A DNA stretch of 64,000 bases from positions 248,001 through 312,000 of the forward strand of contig NC_054687.1 of NCBI RefSeq assembly GCF_011074885.1, given 5' to 3'. The stretch is from Brettanomyces bruxellensis. Its lineage: Eukaryota > Ascomycota > Pichiomycetes > Pichiales > Pichiaceae. Every line of letters starts with the position of its first letter. The stretch's first letter is position 1. Positions 40,857 through 50,999 of this stretch are shown piece after piece. The translations under genes and the position numbers were made by a program. The notes under the pieces are model-generated. The model did not search any database. It had not been told where the DNA came from and worked only from the letters and a program-made list of their open reading frames with translations.

Positions 40857-41090
40857 TTGGTGCCGAGGGCTACCTTGCGCCAGCGCTATAGGGGGTGCGC
40901 AGGCCGGCGGCCCCACCTGGTGTCTCGCCTGCGGCCCGCCGTATTCTCCGGGCCATCACACGATGTTGCACCCGCAGCCCCAACCCTGGCGCACACCCCA
41001 TGCGCCCGCCCCTCGGCCAGATCTGGCGCCGGCGGCACTCGGTCAGGTTTCGGGAATAAACACAAAGCTAGCTGGCCGGCGCACCCTCGA
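40857..41090. other. Isolated GC-rich island in an AT-rich spacer
   Basis: About 230 bp of very GC-rich sequence with sharp edges and self-complementary blocks such as GCAGGC...GCCTGC (about 40897-40932) and GGCCGGCGGCC. It is 600 bp before LAG1/LAC1. Short frames through it have no known domain. It could be a structured non-coding RNA, a promoter-associated element or inserted sequence; I cannot decide. Confidence 0.5.
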
Positions 41091-41710
41091 ATTGCTCCCT
41101 TCACTTTTCCCTCGGCTATTTCGTTTCTCCATTTCCTTGTTTTTTGTTTACGTATTCGGTTGCTTTTGTATTGTCCGGTATGAAAATTCGCGATTTCGAA
41201 GGTTTTTTTTTTTCCTCCTTACACTTTACTGGTGCAGGCATCTTTTCTTTTTCTTTGTTCTGTTAGGTTTTTTTAATTACTAATTTTTTTTTTTACTTAT
41301 ATATATGCATAACTGCAAACAGACCTTTGATGGCCGATTGAGTGGGTCCTCGCCTTTTAATCTCGTAATAACCAAGATTTCCGTTGTGTTTATCCACATA
41401 TTAGCTTTTTGTCGAACTGTTCGCAATTGCAAATTGAGATTTCCACATAGGCAGCACAATATCCCGAAGCATTTTGCGTTGTTCCGTCACTTCCGGTTGA
41501 TTTTTCAGCGTGTTGAGAGATTGCACAGTTGAAGCCAGAAATTTTACAGAGAGGACGAAATCCAGCAGAAAAAGGGCAATAAGGCATCAGTATAGCGAAG
41601 AAAAGCGCACACGCAGGCGGTATATAGACGTTTAAACCAAAAAAAAAGCGACTAAAAAGGGCAAAACGTGCATTAAGCAGAGCTAAAAAGACTAAACTGC
41701 AGGCTGAAGT
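41091..41710. other. 5' flank of the ceramide synthase gene
   Basis: T-rich stretches at 41200-41300, then a TATATATGC near 41300. Presumed promoter and leader of LAG1/LAC1. No other gene. Confidence 0.4.
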
Positions 41711-43000
41711 ATGGCAAACACGAAATTTCCATCTACAGGAGCTGCTAACGCACACTACCATCTTACGGCACCGTTGACGGGCCGCCGGAGACACTCGTCA
41801 GTGGGAAAATTTGAATTGGGAGACACGTCAGTGCGTGCACTCCACTCAATTCCATCAAGAAAGACGATTGATGAGCAGGCACACGATCTCAACAAGATGA
41901 CATCGAATGAGGCGACAGACCGCGATGTGCTGTCAAAGCTGTGGGTATCGCTGCGGATCCTGAGTGTGCGGCACACGTGGCTTCCGCCGCTTTTGATTTT
42001 GGGTGCGTTGAGATTGATATATGTGCTCTCGAACAATTATACAGACAGTAACCCACTCTATCCGTTTTTCAACCTCTCGTACGCGATCCCGGGCACGGCA
42101 CCCACGATGTACGGCAAGGGCTGGAAGGACTTGGTGTTCGTGTCACACATGATGGTGTTCTTCACGTTTTTCCGGGAGTTTGTGATGCAGGTGTTACTCA
42201 AACCCCTTGCGGAGTCGTTTGGGCTGAAAAAACGCGGCAAGAAGCAGAGATTCATGGAGCAGGCGTACTCGATCGTGTACTACGGGATCACGAGTCCGTT
42301 GGGGCTCTACATCATGTGGAAAACACCGATGTGGTACTTCAACACGCGGCAATTCTACCTCAACTACCCGCACAAGAGCCACTTCTGGCTCTTCAAGTTC
42401 TACTACCTCTTCCAGGCCGGTTTCTGGTCTCAGCAGTCGGTCGTGTTGATGCTCCGCTTGGAGAAGCCCCGCAAGGACTTCAAGGAGTTGATCTTCCACC
42501 ACATTGTGACGATGCTTTTGATCGGTTTGTCGTACCGCTTCCACTTCACCTGGATGGGGCTTGCAGTCTACATCACGATGGATGTTTCGGACTTCTTCTT
42601 GGCCTTCTCCAAGACCTTGAACTACCTCGACTCTCCTTTGGTCATCCCCTTCTTCCTCAGCTTCATCATCGTCTGGTTCTACACCCGCCACTACTTGAAC
42701 TTCAAGATCTTGTGGTCTGTGCTCACCGAGTTCAAAACAGTGGGTCCCTATGAGTTGAGCTTCCCAGATCAGCAGTACAAGTGCTGGATCTCCCAGCCAA
42801 TCGTCTTCACGCTCATCTTTGCGCTCCAGCTCGTCAACATTTACTGGTTCTTCCTGATTTTGCGCATCCTGTTTAGGTACATCTTTTTCGATGTCGTGAA
42901 GGACGACAGATCCGATGATGAGTACACTGAGGAGGATGAGGACAAGGAGGATGCACGTGACGAGGCTGAGGTCAAGCTCTTCCAGAAGAAGGATGAATGA
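41711..43000 (+). CDS. LAG1: Ceramide synthase catalytic subunit (Lag1/Lac1)
   Basis: Acyl-CoA-dependent sphingoid base N-acyltransferase of the endoplasmic reticulum. It has 429 residues and about seven to eight membrane segments in a TLC domain. The Lag1 motif contains the paired histidines H263-H264 (ELIFHHIVTMLLIGLSYRFHF) and D291/D294 (ITMDVSDFFLAFSKTLNYL), both needed for catalysis in yeast. Also present are MEQAYSIVYYGITSPLGLYIM and HKSHFWLFKFYYLFQAGFW. The cytosolic tail is acidic (DDRSDDEYTEEDEDKED) with FQKKDE at the end, a dilysine-like ER signal and the kind of site CK2 phosphorylates in Lag1/Lac1. Sequence alone does not say which of the two paralogs it equals; one gene may serve both. 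Confidence 0.95.
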   Translation: MANTKFPSTGAANAHYHLTAPLTGRRRHSSVGKFELGDTSVRALHSIPSRKTIDEQAHDLNKMTSNEATDRDVLSKLWVSLRILSVRHTWLPPLLILGALRLIYVLSNNYTDSNPLYPFFNLSYAIPGTAPTMYGKGWKDLVFVSHMMVFFTFFREFVMQVLLKPLAESFGLKKRGKKQRFMEQAYSIVYYGITSPLGLYIMWKTPMWYFNTRQFYLNYPHKSHFWLFKFYYLFQAGFWSQQSVVLMLRLEKPRKDFKELIFHHIVTMLLIGLSYRFHFTWMGLAVYITMDVSDFFLAFSKTLNYLDSPLVIPFFLSFIIVWFYTRHYLNFKILWSVLTEFKTVGPYELSFPDQQYKCWISQPIVFTLIFALQLVNIYWFFLILRILFRYIFFDVVKDDRSDDEYTEEDEDKEDARDEAEVKLFQKKDE

Positions 43001-43257
43001 TGCGCCAGCCAGCGCCAGCACTTCCTACCAACTAATTATCCTAATGACTAATGTCGTGCGACCTGGTGTGTATGTAATATAATATAATAAATATGTCTAC
43101 ATGCTTACGCGTCGAGTAGTTTTTTTTTTTTTTTTTTTTTTTCTTTATCTTTACGAAATGCTTTGCCTGCTCGTTTCTTTTTCCCGCCGGACATCTATGT
43201 ACATGTAAAAAGAAACGAGCAGCTGCTGGGTGAGGTGCGATGGCGCCTGCGCAGGGA
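43001..43257. other. Convergent 3' region of LAG1 and MRP4 with a 23-base poly(T)
   Basis: TAATATAATATAATAAATATG gives a typical yeast 3' end signal (43075-43095). A run of 23 T occupies 43120-43142. GAAACGAGCAG recurs in inverted form around 43170-43222 (CTGCTCGTTTC / GAAACGAGCAG), a possible long hairpin serving both convergent 3' ends. Confidence 0.55.
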
Positions 43258-44598
43258 CTACCTGGCGGCGCCTGCACCCTGCGCGGCCTCCGCAGCGCCG
43301 TCGCCGTCAACGGGCTCCTCCAGCGGAATTCCCAAGGCACTCTTGTACGCATGCACGGCGCTCAAGCGCCTCTTGTAACCAGCCTCCCCTGCGCGCCCCA
43401 ACACGCCACAAATCAAGTTGGTCGAGCGCACCGAGTCGTCGTTCGCAGGAATCGGGTATGTCACAATTCCAGGGTCACAGTTCGTGTCCACAATTCCGAC
43501 GGTCGGAATTCTTGCCTGATTTGCTTCCTTCACCGCCACCTGCGACTCCAGTGGGTTGAGCATCACTATAAGATCAGGCTTGATATTTAGCGCACCCTCG
43601 TCTGCCGAAAGCTGGCGCTTTGTCGGGATGTCGGCCATATCGACCTCAAGGCGCGGCTTCGGGTTCTCTAGAGCATTGGTGATTGTTCCGGGCGTCCACT
43701 TGTGAATCACAAAGTAGCCATTGCACCTGCGCGCGGCCTCTCTGACTGCGCGCATCTGGCCCTCTTTTAATCCGAGAAACAACACGAGCCCGCCGTTCTG
43801 CGCAACCCCGCGCACCGCAGCCGCTGCGCGCTTCAGGTGCGCTAGCGTCTGGTTCAAGTCGATGATGTGAATCCCGCCGTACTCGCCATACAAAAACGGC
43901 TGTGTCTTGCGGTTCCAGAGCGCAACCGAGTGGCCCAAGTGAACGCCGCAGGCCAACATCTTCTCAAGAGACACCCGCGCAGGCTTGGGCGGGTTGCTTA
44001 TCAACATGTGCGGCTTGTAGACGCTGCGCACGACGCTGCCGAGATTGCCCATGAGCGCCGCATGGTGGCGCTGGCGCACGGCCAACTCCGCCGCAGAGTA
44101 CGGCTCCGCCTTGCCGGTGGGCGCCAAGTTCGGGAACTGCGCCAAGAGCGCCGAAGACGACTTGAACTCCCTGCGCACACTGTCCCTGCGCACGTACGCT
44201 TTGAGCAACTCGCGGAATTTGCGCAGCACCGCCTCGTCCCTGCCCAATGTCGGCCGCGGCGTTGAATTCAGCACAGCCTCGAACTCCTTAACCGTCATCC
44301 CGCTCACCTGCTCGAGAATATTTTTCTGTCCTCTTAGTCTTTCCATCAATTCTGTATCCTTGCTTTTTGAATTTTTCAACTCTTCCTTTCTTGCAATTTT
44401 TTTTGTCCTTTCGTATTTTTCGTCTTCCTTCTTGCTGCCTTCCTCATCCTGCTTCTCTGGCTCTGCCGGTTGCCCTTTAAACTCGTCTCCGATGCTCCGA
44501 ATCGCACTGCCTGAGAAACATCGTCTTGAAATCACTTCTCTCACTATTCTGCCTCTAGAAACATGCATTGCTTCCATTGCTTGCACCGCCTGCCTCAT
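43258..44598 (-). CDS. MRP4: Mitochondrial small ribosomal subunit protein uS2m
   Basis: A component of the mitochondrial 37S ribosomal subunit, homolog of bacterial S2. It has 446 residues from the ATG at 44598; the frame opens slightly further at a GTG, which I did not use. The N-terminus (MRQAVQAMEAMHVSRGRIVREVISRR) is basic and amphipathic, fitting a matrix presequence. A charged linker of Lys/Glu follows. The S2 core has SLEKMLACGVHLGHSVALWNRKTQPFLYGEYGGIHIIDLNQTLAHL, then WTPGTITNALENP, then PDLIVMLNPLESQVAVKEANQARIPTVGIVDTNCDPGIVTYPIPANDDSVRS, the second S2 signature. It faces MSK1 head-to-head over about 390 bp. Confidence 0.95.
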   Translation of the reverse strand: MRQAVQAMEAMHVSRGRIVREVISRRCFSGSAIRSIGDEFKGQPAEPEKQDEEGSKKEDEKYERTKKIARKEELKNSKSKDTELMERLRGQKNILEQVSGMTVKEFEAVLNSTPRPTLGRDEAVLRKFRELLKAYVRRDSVRREFKSSSALLAQFPNLAPTGKAEPYSAAELAVRQRHHAALMGNLGSVVRSVYKPHMLISNPPKPARVSLEKMLACGVHLGHSVALWNRKTQPFLYGEYGGIHIIDLNQTLAHLKRAAAAVRGVAQNGGLVLFLGLKEGQMRAVREAARRCNGYFVIHKWTPGTITNALENPKPRLEVDMADIPTKRQLSADEGALNIKPDLIVMLNPLESQVAVKEANQARIPTVGIVDTNCDPGIVTYPIPANDDSVRSTNLICGVLGRAGEAGYKRRLSAVHAYKSALGIPLEEPVDGDGAAEAAQGAGAAR

Positions 44599-44990
44599 TT
44601 CCTTGAGTAAGTACACTCTAACACGCAGAATCCGCTGCCCAGGTACTCGTGATGGAAAAACTATGCTTTATGGGGTGCTTTAAATGTGTTTTGTGTAGTG
44701 TTGGTATGGCAGAAAATCGAGCGTAGCATTAATTTTTTTGGGGTTTTTTGGTTTTTGATTTTTTTGATCTTTTTTATTTGTATTCTTTCATTTTTTTTAA
44801 CCTGTTCTCACACCCGTACACCACAGGGTAACTTTGTTTCCCCCGCGATTTTCCAGCGCTTATTTGGCCAATTAGTAGCTGCTTATTTAGACGCCTGAAA
44901 CACATCTCTGGCATCAACTTCAAGGCCAAAAGAGGTTAAAAGGCGATTTGTTTTGGCGGTTACGTGTGGAAGAGGCTGTGTTTACTAACC
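44599..44990. promoter_or_regulatory. Bidirectional promoter of MRP4 and MSK1
   Basis: About 390 bp separates two genes for mitochondrial translation, suggesting shared control. T-rich tracts (44732-44800) probably exclude nucleosomes. A GCCAAAAGAGG sequence is at about 44923. No specific factor site could be named. Confidence 0.45.
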
Positions 44991-46775
44991 ATGATGCAGC
45001 AAAATGCACGCTGCGGCTCCAGAATGCTGAGGGAATTGAGACTATTTGGAATGCAGATTTCGGCAAGCTTGAGACTTCATCGGCCCATTTACGTACACAG
45101 GAAGTCGGAATCGCCGTTTTTTCGGCATATACAGCACAGAAGCATGTCCAGCGAAGATGTCAGGCTTGGATTTGGGGCAGACTTCGAGGATGACTCTGAT
45201 TTTTCAGGCCGCAAAACGCAAATATCCGCATTGAGTGCAGAGGAGCAGGATAGTAAGTATTATCCATGCATTTGGGATGCAAGAAAGGCACTAAGTGAAG
45301 GAACTGGTGATATACGGACAATACGTGTGCCGGAGTTCCGAAAGCGGTATGCTGAATTCTTCAAAACGCATCCGGATGTGCGGAAAATCGAGAGTGAGAG
45401 CTACATTATGGGGGGAAAGATCAAAAGTATCCGCAAGGCGGGGAAGGGAAGTTACTTTATCGATATAGTACAGGACGGTGTACGGGTGCAGCTGATGGCG
45501 CATCACAAGGCGATGGCGCTGGATAAGGCTGAGTTTGCGCTGCGCCATGCGCAGCTGCGCGCAGGCGATCAGTGCCTATGCGTGGGAAATCCCGCGGCAA
45601 CGAGGGTCGGCGAACTTTCCTTGCGCTTGACGCGGCCTGTGCTGTTGGTTGCACCTGCGCTCCACCCGCTCCCGCCCAAGCTTGCGGATACTGCGCTTAT
45701 CAACCGCAACAGGGTCGTCGACTACCTCGTGAACCAGCGCTCGCGCAACGTGATCCTGGCGCGCGGCGCCATCGTCTCGGCGCTCCGGCGCTTTCTCGAG
45801 GCGCGCGGCTTCCTCGAGGTGCGCACCCCAATAATCGGCGCTGGCAACTCTGGCGCAAACGCTACTCCGTTCACCACCAGCTCGGCGCATTTGAGGCGCA
45901 AAGATGACCAATCAAAACTCGAGAAGTTGAGCCTTCGAGTGGCGCCTGAATTGTGGCTCAAGCGGCTGATCATCGGCGGTTTTGACAAAATATACGAAAT
46001 AGGTGCGCAGTTCCGCAATGAGGGCGTCGACGCGACGCACAATCCTGAATTTACCACATGCGAGTTTTACCAAACGTTCACAAGCCTGGAGGAGTTGATG
46101 GCGCTGACCGAGCAGCTGTTCAAGGAGGTGTGTGGGGCACTCGTTGGTGGCGCCGGCGCGTATGCCGATTTGTGCCGCCCGCAGTGCGCGTCCCTCTTGG
46201 GCGCCATGGCGCAGTGCGGCGGGCGGTTCCGCCGCATCGACTTTGCGCGCGGGCTCGAGGCGCAGACCGGCGCACCGCTCCCAGACAACCTCTCCCAGGA
46301 GAACTTGCTAGAATACTATGCCAAGTTGGGACTGCCGGTGCCGGAAGTTGCGTCGGTGCCGCAGCTGCTTGATAACCTTTCTGCAGTATATCTTGAGCCG
46401 CAGTGCGCAAAAATCCCAACTTTTATCTACAACATGCCGGAGGCGCTATCGCCGCTCGCGAAGAGCGCTGGCGCGCACTCCCGGCGCTTCGAGCTCTACA
46501 TTGGTGGCAAGGAGGTGGTGAATGCCTACGAGGAGGAGAACAACCCGTTCAAGCAGCGCAGCAAGTTTGCCGCCGAGTTGCGCAACAAGAACCAGTTCAA
46601 CGACCAGGAGTCGATCTTGCCGGATTATCGATACACGCAGTTTATGGAGTGGGGAATGCCGCCGACCGCCGGCTGGGGACTCGGCGTCGATCGACTCGTC
46701 ATGCTTCTCACCGGCTCCGACCGAATTGACAGCGTGCTTACTTTTGGCCGGTTACCGGATGTGTTGAAGCAGTGA
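44991..46775 (+). CDS. MSK1: Mitochondrial lysyl-tRNA synthetase
   Basis: A class II aminoacyl-tRNA synthetase charging mitochondrial tRNA-Lys. It has 594 residues from the ATG at 44991; an upstream GTG in frame is disregarded. The first 60 residues are Arg/Leu/Ser-rich with no acidic cluster, a typical presequence. The OB-fold anticodon domain is GGKIKSIRKAGKGSYFIDIVQDGVRVQL. Motif 1 is RRFLEARGFLEVRTPII. Motif 2 is FRNEGVDATHNPEFTTCEFYQ near 341. Motif 3 is GWGLGVDRLVMLLTGSDRIDSVLTFGR near 561. VVNAYEEENNPFKQRSKF is the LysRS-type active-site segment. Its sequence is strongly enriched in GCGC compared with the spacers. Confidence 0.96.
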   Translation: MMQQNARCGSRMLRELRLFGMQISASLRLHRPIYVHRKSESPFFRHIQHRSMSSEDVRLGFGADFEDDSDFSGRKTQISALSAEEQDSKYYPCIWDARKALSEGTGDIRTIRVPEFRKRYAEFFKTHPDVRKIESESYIMGGKIKSIRKAGKGSYFIDIVQDGVRVQLMAHHKAMALDKAEFALRHAQLRAGDQCLCVGNPAATRVGELSLRLTRPVLLVAPALHPLPPKLADTALINRNRVVDYLVNQRSRNVILARGAIVSALRRFLEARGFLEVRTPIIGAGNSGANATPFTTSSAHLRRKDDQSKLEKLSLRVAPELWLKRLIIGGFDKIYEIGAQFRNEGVDATHNPEFTTCEFYQTFTSLEELMALTEQLFKEVCGALVGGAGAYADLCRPQCASLLGAMAQCGGRFRRIDFARGLEAQTGAPLPDNLSQENLLEYYAKLGLPVPEVASVPQLLDNLSAVYLEPQCAKIPTFIYNMPEALSPLAKSAGAHSRRFELYIGGKEVVNAYEEENNPFKQRSKFAAELRNKNQFNDQESILPDYRYTQFMEWGMPPTAGWGLGVDRLVMLLTGSDRIDSVLTFGRLPDVLKQ

Positions 46776-46799
46776 TTTGTGAAGGATGTTTGTGATGTT

Positions 46800-47065
46800 G
46801 AAATGAATGTATGTGTAGATGATTGTTTGGATATTTGTTTAGATGTTTGTTTGGATATTTGTTTGGATAATTGTTTGAATAATTGTTTGCTTAATTGTTT
46901 GCTTAATTGTTTGAATAATGGTTTGCATAATTGTCTGTGATGAATGTTAGAATGTTCGGAATAGATACTTGGATAATTGTTTGAAATGTTTGGGATAAAA
47001 GATGATTGTTTGGATTGTTGCTTGAAATGAGTGGTTGAATGTTTGAAATGGCTGTTTGGTTAATT
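46800..47065. repeat. TTGTTTGGATAAT-type degenerate repeats 3' of MSK1
   Basis: At least ten copies of TTGTTTG followed by GATATTTG, AATAATTG, CTTAATTG or similar, spaced 11-16 bp, in the 250 bp after the MSK1 stop. Copies in the second half are increasingly diverged. No coding sense. Confidence 0.8.
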
Positions 47066-48758
47066 GCCTGGATTATTTCCCATGTGATGTTAAGCAAGAT
47101 GCACTCGAGACTAAACGAGTGTCCATTTTAAAGTAATAAGTGAGCGAAATGAGACGAAAGGTGGAAGGTAGAAAAAAGGGAGGAGATGGTATAAGAAGAT
47201 AGATAGTATGAGAGGGTGGAGAATATGAGAATATGGAGAAGTTGCATATATAGGAAGAAGGTGGAGAACATGAGAATATGAGAATATGGAGATAGTAAAA
47301 AGAGGAATTTGAAAGTAGGGGAAGCTGAAGAAATCGAGAAGCTACGGTAGGATAAGCTGAAAAGATGAAGTAGGAGAAGTTGGAGAAGCTAACGAATAGA
47401 AGAGGTGGGAAATTTGGAAATGGACAAGTTGCGAAAATGTCATTTTTGAAGAATCATGAGGTTGAGGATTTTTCATTAGTCAGAATGTTATTTCAGTATT
47501 ATTGAAGCATATATTACTACGGTAAAGGAGAAGTGATTGCAATCTTGTGAGCTAAGGAACAAGTCAGATAACATATTAATGTCAAAAAAGAAGCCTCAAG
47601 TCTTTTTGGTTGCTTTCCTGACTCGAATCATATCCAAGCGAACCATAAGGTGCCATAGCACAGAAGCAGACTCCAGTGCTATCCTTGCTACTACATATCT
47701 AACACTCGTCATCAAATTCATACAAGTGCTACTTAGACAAATAGCAAGCAAAAATCAGTGCAGAATTCGGATCTGCAAAACAAACCTGTAATACGACGCT
47801 AAAAAACTCGGCCTAAGGCCTTACTGCGTTTGTTCCTTCAACACATTTTTTGAATACACGAGATCAGGAAGAATGACACGCCAGGTATCCGAGATAACGC
47901 TATTTTCTGATTTGTGAACTGTGGATATGAGCAAACAGCACCACAATATAATTCAAATCGTATTTATGGACACAATAGGGATGAAAGACAAAGACAAAAA
48001 GACTATATTCACCACGATTGGTCACATTGTTAGAACAATGCATCGATAACACTCGCAACAATCATAACTAATCGATATCATAGCTACGATTCATTGTTTC
48101 TTGTACATAAGCATGGAAGAGAACAGGCCAATTAGAGAACAAATTACCTCAGGCGGGGACAAAACAAGATAAGCCGTATATGCGGAAGTGAGAAAACCAA
48201 GATGCAAATTGCAGATATGTGGTTTGCGATGGCTAGATTAAGAGTGGTTTCAAGATAAGACCTTATATTGTACTGTTATTTCCAAGCTTCGTTTTTACAA
48301 TGCTTATTACTTTTGCCGCTGCTTGCATATACATACGAATATATCCACAGCACAGCCTTGCATGTATACCGCATTGTTCGTGTGACGGATATGACGAATA
48401 TTTAAATAGGTAAATTCAGATAGAGGAGAAATATGATTTCGTATATAAGCGTATTTTTTTCTATTATATGGCGGGCTGTAGCCGGAAACCGGAGCAAGTG
48501 TAAGCGCAATTGTGAATCAGGCGTTGTGCGCGACAAGTGAAAAATAAAAAAGGAGGACGAAAAAAATCAAAAATCACAATTACATGAATTTTTAAGATTT
48601 AAGTTTAAAGATGAATAAGGTTGTTTGGTTGCGCCGACTGGGGGTGAAAAATTGAACTCGTATGTTCAAATGCCGGGATATGAGATTCTTTTTGTACCAA
48701 GTGGACGAGTAGGTGTAAGTTTGCGAAGTTAGTTCAGGTAAAACGTGAAATGTGGATA

Positions 48759-48792
48759 GGCGCCGAAGCGCCCTGTGGTGGCGCTGAAGCGC
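48759..48792. other. Pair of GC-rich hairpins
   Basis: GGCGC-CGAA-GCGCC at 48759-48772 is a perfect 5-bp stem with a tetraloop. GCGCTGAAGCGC at 48781-48792 is a second perfect inverted repeat. They sit in an AT-rich spacer. The nearly identical GCGCTGTAGCGC recurs at 50045-50056. This could be a structured RNA or a palindromic protein site. Confidence 0.5.
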
Positions 48793-50044
48793 AGTTGGAG
48801 CGCAGCCCCATAAAGTTGTATCCGCGGACATAAACGGGAAGATTACCTCAACCGAACATGATCCGAGCAAAAAAGACTAGATAGGGTCGAGAAAGTGAAA
48901 ACAATATCGGGATACAAGGAAAAATTGCAATCGCATGATAATTGAATTTTGCAAGGTCAAAAATAGTAGCATGCTCAACTAAAGGGGGATTCCTAAATAG
49001 GAAACCTGATTTCTTTCCTGTGTGGAATATGTGTCTGTTTGATGCCTGAAATCTCAAGTAGGACCTATATACAAAACTTTATAGCAATGCTTGTAAAGAA
49101 GTGCCTATACGTTTAATTGTGGATATCTGTCTCGCAGATCAAACTTAACTAACTTAATCTTGAGCAAGCACACAAAACAAAATTATATAGTGGGTACTAT
49201 ACGCACCAAAGCGCCAAGGTCTAGTGAATAAAGAATCATATCAGTCATTGTTTTTTTTATAGTAGGGGTCTGCGAACAATAGGCTAACAAATTTAGAAAA
49301 ATATTATTATTTAAGATCAATATGGGTTGAAGAGTATTATTTTTCCGCTATTGTTCACTTCTTACGGCCTATTATTTACGTCCTCTCTTTTCCTCAATTA
49401 ACCTGCATGAGACACATGGTTACTGCAGCATCTATCGGGGGCATTCAATTTTATTGTCCTTGCAGTTCAAACAAGGCAGTGCGAATCTTGATCTTGGAGA
49501 AGAATATATCATTTTGTGGTGAAAAAAAAAAAAAGAGCAAGGAAAAAAATTGGGGCCAGAACGGGACTGGTAGGAGGGAAAGGAAGATGGGATTTAAGAT
49601 GTTTTGTAATCTTTTCTATATGGGATTTGGACCTTGATAATATGTTTGAAATGGGAGAAATATATAAAAAAAAGAATAAGAATCGTGCAAAAGACCAATT
49701 TATGAATTCTTCTTTAATGCCATTTGCATGATTTCTTTTGTGTGTGGGGAAATGTGGTGAAGATGTTTTTTTTTTTTTTTTCGTCGAATTTAATGTTTAA
49801 CGTTTTAATGCAAGGCTGTGCTGGCAACAAGTGAAGTGAAAAAAAGAAAGAAACCAACAACAAAGGAATTTGAGAAGGATAAAAGCAGCACAAAAGTGTG
49901 GTGAATTGGGCCGGGCGGGGGAGAAAGGAGATTTAGATAAGGAGGAGATGTCGGGAGCCGAACGCATAGCATAGTGCGCAAGCAAGTTGGACTAGGCAGG
50001 GGGTGTTGCGCAGAGTGAGGGACGGCAAGAGCGCCACCGGATAT

Positions 50045-50056
50045 GCGCTGTAGCGC
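50045..50056. other. GC-rich inverted repeat GCGCTGTAGCGC
   Basis: Perfect 5-bp arms around GT. It differs by one base from 48781-48792, 1.26 kb away, and lies in a second GC-rich patch containing TGCGCA, GCGCC and GGCGCA elements. Confidence 0.45.
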
Positions 50057-50989
50057 ACACTGTTGCTAGTGCATAGCGCCTGATGAGCTGACTTGGCGCA
50101 TTAATGATTGCTAAGGCTCTTAAGTGATTAGTGAAGTGATAAATGTGTGAAATTTGGAAAATCAGCTTCAATTCTGAAAAATTCCACATTTACCGTTGAG
50201 ATCCCAATTAGCCCAAATTTACAGACCCTCCACTTTCAGATGGGCTGAGCACATGGAAAGCCGGAAGTATGGCAGTATTCGGCAAGGTAGGGGCTTTTTG
50301 TACGGGAAATCAGCCAAAATATTTCATTCCTTCCTTATTTAGATTCTTAATTACGTACATTGGACTTCCCGGCTTTGTTCTATTATAGGTTTTTTTGCTT
50401 TTTTTTATCTTTGCAAATTTCTTTTTTACCTTCCCTTTGTTCTCGTTTTTTTGAAATTAGCCCTCACAGAGGGTGGTAGGATTGTAATTTGTCCCATGAT
50501 CTCTTTTTTTCTTTTTAGAATTTCATTGAATTCGCATGCTCGGATTTTTTCAAGAGGAAAAAAAAATCACAGAAAAAAAAAGGAACAAGTGGGAGTGAGA
50601 CACAGGATGGAACAAGAAAGGAGAGTCGGCTGATTGGGCTGGAATCATTTTGTGTATATCTGTTTGAACGAAGTCAGGTTTAATGATCATTGAAGCTTGA
50701 AACTAACAGTTTTGTGTAAAAATATCCCTCGTAACCCCCTTTTGTCTAACGCTTTTGTTCAATCATTGCTCATTTCTTCTCTTGTCCCCCATCCCATGGT
50801 ATGGTTGAGCTTGTCTTGTCCATCTTCATTTAATTTCCATTTAATTTCCATTTCTTATTTTTTATTTATTGAATTTTTTTTTTGTTGCCTTTTCTTTTTC
50901 TTATCTCACGACAAACGCAAATACGTAATATGAGGGAGTTCAATGCTCCATAGTAAAATTGGGTGCATACGTTCGGTGTGCCACTATGC

Positions 50990-50999
50990 CCTAATTAGG
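50990..50999. promoter_or_regulatory. Mcm1/ECB-like palindrome CCTAATTAGG
   Basis: A perfect MADS-box palindrome of the Mcm1 P-box type with an embedded TAATTA (a homeodomain core like that used by Yox1/Yhp1). It lies 1.6 kb upstream of the G1-type cyclin. In S. cerevisiae ECB elements control CLN3. The same 10-mer recurs at 54949-54958. Confidence 0.35.

Noticed and set aside
42194..43021. 275-codon minus-strand frame opposite LAG1
   Set aside because: Shadow of the conserved ceramide synthase; composition (Glu/Val/Leu-rich) follows from the coding strand.
44964..44966. MSK1 starting at 44964, MRP4 at 44616, YLF2 at 55151, and the aldo-keto reductase at 28260
   Set aside because: These positions are GTG or TTG. 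In-frame ATG codons at 44991, 44598, 55160 and 28182 give normal N-termini.
47537..47791. 84-codon frame in the gene-poor region
   Set aside because: No domain or signal seen; insufficient evidence for a gene.
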